A DNA stretch of 7,546 bases from Micavibrio sp. UBA1664 (GTDB taxonomy: Bacteria > Pseudomonadota > Alphaproteobacteria > Micavibrionales > UBA1664), in assembly GCA_002320485.1 (NCBI GenBank), contig DCKW01000080.1, forward strand, positions 1,375 through 8,920, written 5' to 3'. The position numbers and the translations under genes were made by a program. Below are positions 1-5,715 of this stretch, piece after piece. The stretch's first letter is position 1. The number at the start of each line of letters is the position of its first letter. The notes beneath the pieces are model-generated. The model saw nothing but the letters and a program-made list of their open reading frames with translations, was not told the origin of the DNA and ran no database searches.

Positions 1-378
1 ATCGTTGAAATCCGCAAGCCGGAAGTCGATGCACAATTGGTTGCCGAAGGTGTTTGCCAGCAACTTGAGCGTCGTATTTCCTTCCGTCGTGCAATGAAAC
101 GTGCCGTTCAAAACTCATTACGTATGGGCGCACTTGGTATTCGTATTAACGTATCCGGTCGTTTGGGCGGTGCAGACATTGCGCGTACAGAATGGTACCG
201 TGAGGGGCGTGTTCCTTTGCATACATTGCGTGCCGATATCGACTACGGTTTTGCCGAGGCATTAACTACATACGGTATTATCGGTGTAAAAGTCTGGTTG
301 TACAAAGGTGACATTATGGCGCATGACCCTATGGGCCGCGATAAAGCTTTGGCCAATGAACAAGGCTGGAACAGATAA
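1..378 (+). CDS. rpsC: 30S ribosomal protein S3, C-terminal part (5' end outside window)
   Basis: This is the last 125 codons of S3, a protein of the 30S head near the mRNA entry channel. The frame is open from base 1 and ends with TAA at 376-378. The translation carries the C-terminal S3 domain hallmark: a QLERR..FRRAMKRAVQN segment, then VSGRLGGADIARTEWYREGRVPLHTLRADIDY, read here in pieces, then TTYGIIGVKVWLYKGDIM. The short tail with HDPM is the alphaproteobacterial form and differs from the long basic E. coli tail. The N-terminal KH domain would lie upstream of the window. A TTG at 37 could be mistaken for a start but lies inside the conserved domain. In most proteobacteria rplP follows directly; here a terminator and a channel gene intervene. 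Identification is very secure. Confidence 0.97.
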   Translation: MVEIRKPEVDAQLVAEGVCQQLERRISFRRAMKRAVQNSLRMGALGIRINVSGRLGGADIARTEWYREGRVPLHTLRADIDYGFAEALTTYGIIGVKVWLYKGDIMAHDPMGRDKALANEQGWNR

Positions 379-398
379 TATTAAACAAATAGACATTC

Positions 399-422
399 AA
401 AAGAGCCTCAGGGCTCTTTTTT
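399..422 (+). terminator. Rho-independent terminator after rpsC
   Basis: The stem is AAAAGAGCC (399-407) pairing with GGCTCTTTT (412-420), nine base pairs with a TCAG loop, running into six T residues at 417-422. It lies 20 bases after the rpsC stop. The A-tract/U-tract symmetry could make it act on the other strand as well, but no converging gene is seen. A terminator here would end the upstream S10-type transcript after S3. Confidence 0.9.
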
Positions 423-423
423 A

Positions 424-454
424 TTGAACTATATCAGTGATTAACCCGTATGAT
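424..454 (+). promoter_or_regulatory. Weak candidate promoter for the MscS-family gene
   Basis: Directly after the terminator T-tract there is TTGAAC (424-429) and, 19 bases on, TATGAT (449-454). The spacer is longer than the usual 16-18, and the -10-like box overlaps the first possible start codon of the gene. If it is real, translation would begin at a later start such as ATG 486. The main argument for a promoter here is the strong terminator just upstream. Prediction by eye only. Confidence 0.3.
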
Positions 455-1472
455 GGGTATGGGTGACAATGAACAAATAGTGGACATGACATCGGGTTTT
501 GATCTGGCATGGCAAAAAATCGGCGTATGGAGTGCCGATTTTTATTTACTGCTTCCCAATATTGTTGCCGGCATCATTATTCTCTTCATTTTCGCGTTAA
601 TCGCCTATGGCGTCAAACGCGTGATGGAAACCTATTTTAATCGCAAGAACAGAATCGATTTGGGAAATCTGGTCGCGTCTATCGCTTTCTGGATCATGAT
701 AATTGTCGGTTTGATGGTGGCCCTCACCATTATTATGCCATCCTTGAAGCCTGTTGATCTGATATCCGGTCTCGGCCTTGGCTCGCTTGCCATCGGCTTC
801 GCGTTCAAGGATATTTTGCAGAACTGGCTGGCGGGTTTGCTGATCCTGCTACGATTACCATTTAGGCGTGGTGACCAGATTCAAATAGGGGAATCAGAAG
901 GAACGGTCGTCAGTATCGAACCGCGTGCGACAGTCCTTAAAACCTATGACGGAAAAGTGATCGTTGTTCCCAATACCGAGGTTTATACGAATCATGTCGT
1001 TGTCTCCACGGCTTTTGATATACGTCGCGTCGAACTGGATATTACGGTCGGGTATGATTACGACACCAACGACATTATTGAAATTATCATACAGGCTATT
1101 TCGCCGCTTGATGAAGTGATGGACAGTCCCGCCCCGCAAGTATTGTGTTGGTCATTGGGCGCAACATCCATGGAAATGAAAATCAGATGGTGGGTTGATT
1201 CAGCGCGTGCCGAAGAGGTTATTTCCCGTGCCAGAATTGTGCAGGCGGTGAAAGAAGCGTTTGAATTGAATAATATTGATCCTACTGATCCTCAATTGAT
1301 TTTTTATCAGAAAAATCAAAAGGATGAAACCGAAACGAATGAGAAGGTTTCCGATGAGAAACGGCTGAAATCTGCTCCTGCGCCGAAGAAAATCCATATG
1401 GGTGCGGATGATCCTGAAACCGAGGATGCGAAACTGGATGATAAAAGCCAGACAATTTTACCCGATCGTTAA
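450..1472 (+). CDS. MscS-family small-conductance mechanosensitive ion channel
   Basis: The product (340 residues from the first ATG) is a predicted inner-membrane channel that would open under membrane tension to release solutes during hypo-osmotic shock. Three hydrophobic segments are visible: about residues 32-54, 74-96 and 102-135. The third is the pore-lining helix with GLGLGSLAIGFAFKDILQNW, then LLILLRLPFRRGDQI, the usual MscS transition into the beta domain (about 136-185, with DGKVIVVPN). An alpha/beta domain follows (about 190-285). The last 55 residues are a charged, probably disordered tail. The start is uncertain: ATG 450, 453, 459 and 486 and GTG 480 are in frame and none has a clear Shine-Dalgarno sequence; GATGGG before 459 is the nearest. 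The gene is isolated by a terminator upstream and followed by a new promoter, so it looks inserted into the ribosomal cluster. Which MscS paralogue it is cannot be said. Confidence 0.9.
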   Translation: MMGMGDNEQIVDMTSGFDLAWQKIGVWSADFYLLLPNIVAGIIILFIFALIAYGVKRVMETYFNRKNRIDLGNLVASIAFWIMIIVGLMVALTIIMPSLKPVDLISGLGLGSLAIGFAFKDILQNWLAGLLILLRLPFRRGDQIQIGESEGTVVSIEPRATVLKTYDGKVIVVPNTEVYTNHVVVSTAFDIRRVELDITVGYDYDTNDIIEIIIQAISPLDEVMDSPAPQVLCWSLGATSMEMKIRWWVDSARAEEVISRARIVQAVKEAFELNNIDPTDPQLIFYQKNQKDETETNEKVSDEKRLKSAPAPKKIHMGADDPETEDAKLDDKSQTILPDR

Positions 1473-1491
1473 AAAATCTTTAAAAAAGTGG

Positions 1492-1521
1492 TTGCAATCA
1501 CGGCCTCTTTAGGGCTATATT
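1492..1521 (+). promoter_or_regulatory. Promoter-like site upstream of rplP
   Basis: TTGCAA (1492-1497) and TATATT (1516-1521) are separated by 18 bases; reading the -10 as CTATAT (1515-1520) gives a 17-base spacer, a form common in alphaproteobacteria. Transcription would start near 1528 and leave an AT-rich leader of about 110 bases before rplP (ATG 1638). I see no strong hairpin or terminator in that leader and no short reading frame with a ribosome binding site. The site makes sense because the upstream transcript should end at the terminator after rpsC, and the twelve genes after rplP need a source of transcription. Confidence 0.6.
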
Positions 1522-1623
1522 GCGCCAGATTTAACAAAAAAGTATCGAATAGGTGCTTTAAACATACGGAAACTCTGGATTTATTAAATTCAAAAGTCTG
1601 TGTGAAAGTTTATTTTTTTATAT

Positions 1624-1631
1624 GGAGAAGG
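1624..1631 (+). promoter_or_regulatory. Ribosome binding site fixing the rplP start
   Basis: GGAGAAGG ends 6 bases before ATG 1638, whose product begins MLQPKRTKFRK, the universal L16 N-terminus. This excludes the longer in-frame reading from GTG 1488, which would add 50 unrelated residues and overlap the promoter. Confidence 0.85.
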
Positions 1632-1637
1632 CATATC

Positions 1638-2051
1638 ATGCTACAACCCAAAAGAACGAAATTCAGAAAGGCCCATAAAGGCCGTATTCACGGAAACGCC
1701 AAAGGCGGCACAGATTTGAACTTTGGTTCAATCGGCTTGAAGGCATTGTCTCCTGACCGTATTACCGCCCGCCAGATTGAGGCGGCGCGTCGTGCGATTA
1801 CACGTCACATTCGTCGTCAGGGTAAATTGTGGATCCGTATTTTCCCCGACACGCCTGTGTCAAAGAAACCTCTTGAGGTTCGTCAGGGTAAGGGTAAAGG
1901 GTCTGTTGAATACTGGGCCGCAAAGGTAAAGCCTGGCCGCATCATGTTTGAAATGGACGGTGTTCCACATGATCTGGCTTCCGAAGCTTTGGAGCGTGCG
2001 CAAATGAAATTACCGATCAAGTCCAAAATTGTGACGAGAATCGGTGAGTAA
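1638..2051 (+). CDS. rplP: 50S ribosomal protein L16
   Basis: L16 binds 23S rRNA near the A site and the base of the central protuberance and is a late assembly protein needed for peptidyl transfer. The product has 137 residues (E. coli 136). It begins MLQPKRTKFRKAHKGR, continues with LTARQIEAARRAITRH-like sequence (ITARQIEAARRA at 42-53), GKLWIRIFPD (62-71) and VRQGKGKGSVEYW (81-93), and ends LPIKSKIVTRIGE. Arg82 corresponds to E. coli Arg81, the residue hydroxylated by YcfD/RoxA in that species; whether it is modified here is unknown. It is the first gene of the packed cluster, with a good Shine-Dalgarno sequence and the predicted promoter about 110 bases upstream. The stop codon overlaps the TAAGGA that serves the next gene. 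Confidence 0.97.
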   Translation: MLQPKRTKFRKAHKGRIHGNAKGGTDLNFGSIGLKALSPDRITARQIEAARRAITRHIRRQGKLWIRIFPDTPVSKKPLEVRQGKGKGSVEYWAAKVKPGRIMFEMDGVPHDLASEALERAQMKLPIKSKIVTRIGE

Positions 2052-2062
2052 GGATTAGGATT

Positions 2063-2335
2063 ATGAAGTACGAAGATTTGACATCAAAATCAAAAGACGA
2101 GCTGATTAAATCATTGCTTGATCTGAAAAAAGAACAAATGGAGCTACGCTTCAAACATGCCGGCGGACAATTGGACAAGGTTGACGGTTTACGTAAGGTG
2201 CGTCGCAATATCGCCCGCGTACAAACGGCGATGACTGCTCCTGCAACGGAGGCGAAGGCGGGAAAACCTGCCGCTAAAAAAGCGGCTCCTGCTAAAACAA
2301 AGACAACAACAACCAAAGCCAAGAAAACGGCTTAA
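2063..2335 (+). CDS. rpmC: 50S ribosomal protein L29 with Lys/Ala-rich C-terminal tail
   Basis: L29 sits at the polypeptide exit of the 50S subunit next to L23. Residues 1-57 form the normal helical-hairpin core: MKYEDLTSKSKDELIKSL, then KKEQMELRFKHAGGQLD, then LRKVRRNIARVQT. The usual family length is about 60-70 residues; this protein has 90. The extra part, from about residue 58 (bases 2234-2332), is a low-complexity tail of Lys, Ala, Pro and Thr with AAKKAAPAK and a TKTTTTK run. The start ATG 2063 has TAAGGA (2049-2054) eight bases upstream, overlapping the rplP stop. The core identification is firm. The tail resembles those on S17 and L30 in the same cluster and is probably disordered and RNA-binding, which is inference. 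Confidence 0.94.
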   Translation: MKYEDLTSKSKDELIKSLLDLKKEQMELRFKHAGGQLDKVDGLRKVRRNIARVQTAMTAPATEAKAGKPAAKKAAPAKTKTTTTKAKKTA

Positions 2336-2357
2336 GGTTTAAGGAGAGAGTAAAGAT

Positions 2358-2735
2358 ATGCCACGTCGTATATTAGAAGGTAGAGTTGTTAGTGATAAGC
2401 AAGATAAAACGGTTACTGTTCTTGTCGAGCGCCGTTACATGCACCCGATTTACAAAAAATACTTGAAGAAATCCGAGAAATTCGCGGCTCATGACGAGAA
2501 TAACAGCGTGAAGGAAGGTGAAACCATTCAGATTATCGAATGTGCGCCTATTTCAAAACGTAAACGTTGGACGGTTTATACAGGTGCGGAAACAACAGCC
2601 CCTAAGGCAGACGCAAAAAAGACGGTAGCGAAAAAAGCGGCTCCCGCCAAAGATGATAAAAAACCTGCTGCCAAGGCGGCAGATAAAAAAGCTCCTGCGA
2701 AAAAAGCGGCGGCCAAAAAAGACGAGACAAAATAA
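2358..2735 (+). CDS. rpsQ: 30S ribosomal protein S17 with Lys/Ala/Pro-rich C-terminal tail
   Basis: S17 is a primary 16S rRNA-binding protein of the 30S body with an OB fold. The core is residues 1-78: MPRRILEGRVVSDKQDKTVTV, read in parts, then HPIYKKYLKKSEKF, AHDENN (44-49) and ECAPISKRKRWTV (61-73), all standard S17 features. Typical S17 has about 80-90 residues; this has 125. From about residue 80 (bases 2595-2732) the sequence is a tail rich in Lys, Ala and Pro with repeated KKAAPAK- and KKAPAKK-like units, ending KKDETK. GGAGAGAG (2343-2350) precedes ATG 2358 by seven bases. In E. coli rpsQ ends the S10 operon; here rplN follows after 23 bases with no terminator. A phased A AAA AAG heptamer lies in the tail at 2615-2621. 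Confidence 0.95.
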   Translation: MPRRILEGRVVSDKQDKTVTVLVERRYMHPIYKKYLKKSEKFAAHDENNSVKEGETIQIIECAPISKRKRWTVYTGAETTAPKADAKKTVAKKAAPAKDDKKPAAKAADKKAPAKKAAAKKDETK

Positions 2736-2758
2736 GTAGAAGGTAAGAGGGCTTAGCC

Positions 2759-3127
2759 ATGATTCAAATGCAATCCGTTTGTGAAGTTGCCGACAACTCA
2801 GGTGCCAAGAAAGTAATGTGCATCAAGGTTCCGGGCGGCTCAGGAAAAAATGATGCCAATATCGGTGAACAAATTGTTGTCTCCGTGCGTGAAGCCTTGC
2901 CTCGCGGTCGTGTCAAAAAAGGTCAGGTTATGAAGGCCGTGATCGTTCGTACGAAAAAAGGAATTCAACGCCGTGACGGTTCTGTGATCCGTTTTGATAC
3001 AAATGCGGTCGTTCTTGTTAATGCGAACCGTGAGCCGGTCGGAACACGTATTTTTGGCCCTGTGACACGCGAACTAAGAAACGAAGGCTACATGAAAATT
3101 ATTTCTCTGGCTGAAGAGGTACTATAA
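2759..3127 (+). CDS. rplN: 50S ribosomal protein L14
   Basis: L14 is a small beta-barrel protein of the 50S subunit at the interface with the 30S, forming bridges with 16S rRNA. The product has 122 residues, the normal length. Hallmarks are MIQMQSVCEVADNSGAKKVM at the start, IPRGRVKKG-type sequence (LPRGRVKKGQVMKAVIVRT), DGSVIRFDTNAVVLVN and GTRIFGPVTRELR, ending MKIISLAEEVL. The start ATG 2759 is preceded by GAGG at 2747-2750. It would open the spc operon in E. coli, but here it continues directly from rpsQ. Nothing in the sequence is odd. Confidence 0.97.
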   Translation: MIQMQSVCEVADNSGAKKVMCIKVPGGSGKNDANIGEQIVVSVREALPRGRVKKGQVMKAVIVRTKKGIQRRDGSVIRFDTNAVVLVNANREPVGTRIFGPVTRELRNEGYMKIISLAEEVL

Positions 3128-3129
3128 CA

Positions 3130-3453
3130 ATGGCAAGTGCAAAGATGAAAATTAAAAAAGGTGATCAGGTTGTTGTGACAACCGGCGCAAACAAGGGCGC
3201 AAAAGGCGAGGTTTTGAAGGTTGACTTGAAAAATTCGCGCGTTGTGATCCAGGGCGTCAATGTTCGTAAAAAGCATAAGAAACCGTCTCAGCAATCAGCC
3301 GGCGGTATCGAAAATATCGAATCTCCGATCCATGTGTCCAATGTGGCTTTGGCTGATCCAAAATCTGGTGAGGCATCACGTGTTGGTTACAAAACTTTGA
3401 AAGACGGTAAAAAAGTTCGTATTGCCAAAAAATCCGGCGAAACGATTGAATAG
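3130..3453 (+). CDS. rplX: 50S ribosomal protein L24
   Basis: L24 is an assembly-initiating protein that binds 23S rRNA domain I near the exit of the peptide tunnel. The product has 107 residues, normal for the family. A KOW motif spans about residues 8-35 (KKGDQVVVTTGANKGAKGEV). It is followed by VVIQGVNVRKKHKKPS and PIHVSNVALADPKSG, and the end VRIAKKSGETIE is typical. The start is two bases after the rplN stop, so translation is likely coupled; its Shine-Dalgarno sequence GAGGT (3116-3120) lies inside the end of rplN. A later ATG at 3145 is possible, but the first start has the better spacing. Confidence 0.96.
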   Translation: MASAKMKIKKGDQVVVTTGANKGAKGEVLKVDLKNSRVVIQGVNVRKKHKKPSQQSAGGIENIESPIHVSNVALADPKSGEASRVGYKTLKDGKKVRIAKKSGETIE

Positions 3454-3464
3454 AGGTTATTAAC

Positions 3465-4025
3465 ATGAGTGCAGCAGAAAAATATACGCCACGCCTTCAG
3501 TCCGAATATCAAAAAAATATTCGTAAAGCGATGCAGGACAAATTCGAATACAAGAATGTCATGGAAATTCCGAAAATGACAAAAATTGTTTTGAATATCG
3601 GGGCAGGTGAATCCACAACAGATTCACGTAAAGCGCAAAGCGCAGCCGACGACCTGACAACAATTACAGGTCAGAAGGCCGTTGTAACGCGTGCGAAAAA
3701 ATCAATCGCGACGTTCAAGGTCCGTGAAAATATGCCTTTGGGTGCAAAGGTAACCTTGCGTGGTAAAAACATGTATGAATTCATGGATCGTCTGGTCAAT
3801 ATTGCATTGCCCCGCGTTCGTGACTTCCGCGGTTTGAAGAAAAACAGTTGTGACGGTCGTGGTAACTACGCATTGGGTTTGAAAGAACACATCGTGTTCC
3901 CTGAAATCAATTACGACAAGGTTGATTCAATGCGCGGTATGGACATCGTTATTTGTACAACCGCAAAAACTGATGACGAGGCCCGCGCCCTGTTAAAAGA
4001 ATTCAAATTGCCTATTAAGGACTAA
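3465..4025 (+). CDS. rplE: 50S ribosomal protein L5
   Basis: L5 binds 5S rRNA in the central protuberance and contacts P-site tRNA and the 30S head. The product has 186 residues (E. coli 179). Hallmarks: YTPRLQSEYQ near the N-terminus, NVMEIPKMTKIVLNIG (31-46), the TGQKAVVTRAKKSIATFKVRE segment, MPLGAKVTLRG, RVRDFRGLKKNSCDGRGNY and GLKEHIVFPEI, ending MDIVICTTAKTDDEARALLK. AGAGGT (3452-3457) overlaps the rplX stop and lies seven bases before ATG 3465. In E. coli the S8 repressor-binding site lies around the rplX/rplE junction; I could not see a convincing equivalent here. Confidence 0.97.
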   Translation: MSAAEKYTPRLQSEYQKNIRKAMQDKFEYKNVMEIPKMTKIVLNIGAGESTTDSRKAQSAADDLTTITGQKAVVTRAKKSIATFKVRENMPLGAKVTLRGKNMYEFMDRLVNIALPRVRDFRGLKKNSCDGRGNYALGLKEHIVFPEINYDKVDSMRGMDIVICTTAKTDDEARALLKEFKLPIKD

Positions 4026-4040
4026 AGGAAGAGAGTAAAA

Positions 4041-4346
4041 ATGGCAAAAGTATCAATGATACAGCGTGATGTAAAACGCGAAAAAATGGCTAAGAAATAT
4101 GCTGCGAAGCGTAAAGAATTGCTGGCTGTTGCGCGTGATAAAAGCGCCAACCCCGAAGATATTTTTAAAGCGAATTTGGAATTGGCCAAACTGCCGAAAA
4201 ACGCCATGCCGAACCGCCAGCGTAACCGTTGCGCCCTAACAGGCCGTCCACGCGGTTACCACCGTAAATTCAACCTTTGCCGCGTTAAGTTGCGTGAACT
4301 GGCCTCTAAAGGTCAGCTTCCCGGCGTAACAAAGGCAAGCTGGTAA
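4041..4346 (+). CDS. rpsN: 30S ribosomal protein S14, zinc-independent form
   Basis: S14 is a late-binding protein of the 30S head next to S3 and S10. The product has 101 residues, exactly the length of the long zinc-independent form. It starts MAKVSMIQRDVKREKM and has the conserved core RNRCALTGRPRGYHRKFNLC at 61-80, then RVKLRELASKGQLPGVTKASW. Only two cysteines (64 and 80) are present, so the CxxC pairs of the zinc-binding short form are missing, as expected for this class. AGGAAGAG (4026-4033) lies directly after the rplE stop and seven bases before the start. Confidence 0.97.
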   Translation: MAKVSMIQRDVKREKMAKKYAAKRKELLAVARDKSANPEDIFKANLELAKLPKNAMPNRQRNRCALTGRPRGYHRKFNLCRVKLRELASKGQLPGVTKASW

Positions 4347-4368
4347 GAGAAAGAGGAGAGATAATACA

Positions 4369-4767
4369 ATGTCACTAAGTCATCCCCTCAGCGATATGAT
4401 TACACGCATCCGTAACGGACAAGCCCGTCACAAGGCCTCTGTATACACCGCTGCGTCAAAGCTGAACAAGAATGTTTTGGATGTTTTGACTAACGAAGGC
4501 TATATCCGCGGTTATGCCGAGGAAAAGGACGAAAAAAATCATCCTGTCTTGCGTGTTGATTTGAAATATAGCGAAGGTCTGCCTGTTATTCGTGAATTGA
4601 AAACAGTGTCAAAGCCGGGTCGCCGTATTTACTCATCCGTTAAAACAATGCCTCGCGTTCACAACGGTCTGGGTACATCCATCGTGACCACACCAAAGGG
4701 TGTGATGACTGATGCGAAGGCTCGTTCTGAAAATGTTGGCGGCGAAGTCCTGTGTCAGGTCTTCTAA
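4369..4767 (+). CDS. rpsH: 30S ribosomal protein S8
   Basis: S8 is a primary binder of the 16S rRNA central domain and, in E. coli, the translational repressor of the spc operon. The product has 132 residues, the family norm. The N-terminal part has HPLSDMITRIRNGQ; the middle has SKPGRRIYSSV; the C-terminal signature is GLGTSIVTTPKGVMTDAKAR followed by ENVGGEVLCQVF. GAGGAG (4353-4358) lies ten bases before ATG 4369. The gene ends in tandem stops TAATAA (4765-4770). Autoregulation is known in E. coli, but its target was not visible in this window. Confidence 0.97.
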   Translation: MSLSHPLSDMITRIRNGQARHKASVYTAASKLNKNVLDVLTNEGYIRGYAEEKDEKNHPVLRVDLKYSEGLPVIRELKTVSKPGRRIYSSVKTMPRVHNGLGTSIVTTPKGVMTDAKARSENVGGEVLCQVF

Positions 4768-4790
4768 TAAAGGTTTAAGAGGTAAGTATA

Positions 4791-5324
4791 ATGTCACGTA
4801 TTGCAAAAAACGCACTCACAATTCCTCAAGGTGTTGAAGTCAACATCAACGGGAACGAGGTCACGGCAAAAGGCTCAAAAGGCACGTTAAGTCTTCGCCT
4901 TGTTGATGAGGTGAAAGCCACGGTCAAGGACGGAACAGTTCTGGTCGAAAAAACAAAAGGCACAAAATTTGCCAATGCCATGTGGGCAACGACATGGCGC
5001 CTGATTAACAATTTATGTCAGGGTGTTTCCAACGGTTTTGAAAAGAAACTGGAAATCAGCGGGGTTGGTTACCGTGCTAATATGCAGGGAACGACATTGG
5101 TGATGAACCTCGGTTTTTCACATGATGTCCGTTACAACACGCCGGAAGGCATCCAGATTGCCGTAAATAATAACACTGAGATTGTCGTATCCGGTATTGA
5201 TAAACAAAAAGTTGGGCAGGTTGCCGCTGAAATCCGTGGCTATAAACCGCCTGAACCATATAAAGGTAAAGGTATTAAATACGCCGGCGAGCGTATTATC
5301 CGCAAAGAGGGTAAGAAGAAATAA
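4791..5324 (+). CDS. rplF: 50S ribosomal protein L6
   Basis: L6 lies at the base of the L7/L12 stalk near the sarcin-ricin loop and the factor-binding site. The product has 177 residues, the standard length. It has the two tandem L6 folds: the first half includes VTAKGSKGTLSLRL (24-37) and TWRLINNLCQGVSNGFEKKLE; the second carries the family signature PEPYKGKGIKYAGERI (about 154-169) and ends RKEGKKK. GAGG (4779-4782) is eight bases upstream of ATG 4791. The stop codon TAA shares its last base with the ATG of rplR (TAATG), so translation of the two is probably coupled. Confidence 0.97.
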   Translation: MSRIAKNALTIPQGVEVNINGNEVTAKGSKGTLSLRLVDEVKATVKDGTVLVEKTKGTKFANAMWATTWRLINNLCQGVSNGFEKKLEISGVGYRANMQGTTLVMNLGFSHDVRYNTPEGIQIAVNNNTEIVVSGIDKQKVGQVAAEIRGYKPPEPYKGKGIKYAGERIIRKEGKKK

Positions 5325-5695
5325 TGGCACAAATTAAACTGACATCGACGCAACGTCGTAAATACCGTGTTCGTAACCGCATTCGTGCAACTGCCTTGGC
5401 GCAAGGGAAACCCCGCTTGAGCATTCACCGTACGGGAACACATATGTATGCTCAAATTATTGACGATCTTCAGGGTAAAACTCTGGCTTCTGCTTCCACT
5501 ATGGATGCGGACGTTAAAAAAGGCCTGAAATCGACATCGAATAAAGATGCCGCCACAGCCGTCGGTAAAGCGGTTGCCGCAAAGGCATCTAAGGCCGGTG
5601 TTAAGGCTGTTATTTTTGACCGTGGTCAATTTTTGTACCACGGGCGTGTAAAGGCTTTGGCCGATGGTGCGCGTGAAGGCGGACTGGAATTTTAA
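5324..5695 (+). CDS. rplR: 50S ribosomal protein L18
   Basis: L18 binds 5S rRNA with L5 in the central protuberance. The product has 123 residues, close to the usual 117-120. After a basic N-terminus (RRKYRVRNRIRA) come PRLSIHRTGTHMYAQIIDD and the C-terminal hallmark FDRGQFLYHGRVKALADGAR, ending EGGLEF. The start overlaps the rplF stop by one base, with GAGG (5307-5310) inside the end of rplF as a possible Shine-Dalgarno sequence. Nothing unusual is seen. Confidence 0.97.
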   Translation: MAQIKLTSTQRRKYRVRNRIRATALAQGKPRLSIHRTGTHMYAQIIDDLQGKTLASASTMDADVKKGLKSTSNKDAATAVGKAVAAKASKAGVKAVIFDRGQFLYHGRVKALADGAREGGLEF

Positions 5696-5715
5696 GAAAA
5701 AGGACTGGATAAGAT

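Noticed and set aside
894..1397. Reverse-strand open frames inside the MscS gene
   Set aside because: The translations show no recognisable domain, have no ribosome binding site I could see, and lie wholly opposite a clearly coding frame.
1488..1637. In-frame N-terminal extension of rplP from GTG 1488
   Set aside because: It has no ribosome binding site, overlaps the promoter-like site and adds 50 residues absent from L16; ATG 1638 has GGAGAAGG and gives the exact conserved N-terminus.
1622..1678. Short reading frame MEKAYHATT... overlapping the rplP start as a possible leader peptide
   Set aside because: There is no Shine-Dalgarno sequence before ATG 1622, and it uses bases of the rplP ribosome binding site; no support beyond an open frame.
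2276..2282. AAAAAAG at the rpmC tail as a frameshift site
   Set aside because: The phase is AAA AAA G, not A AAA AAG, so it does not fit the -1 simultaneous-slippage pattern; the same holds for the copy at 2631.
2736..2758. Operon boundary between rpsQ and rplN, as in E. coli
   Set aside because: The gap is 23 bases and contains only a ribosome binding site; there is no hairpin or promoter.
3440..3480. S8 translational operator at the rplX/rplE junction, as in E. coli
   Set aside because: I looked for a hairpin around the rplE start and saw no convincing stem by eye; an RNA covariance search would be needed.
5240..5641. 133-codon reverse-strand open frame across rplF/rplR
   Set aside because: It is the antisense of two highly conserved ribosomal genes and its product has no family features; it is a by-product of their codon use.
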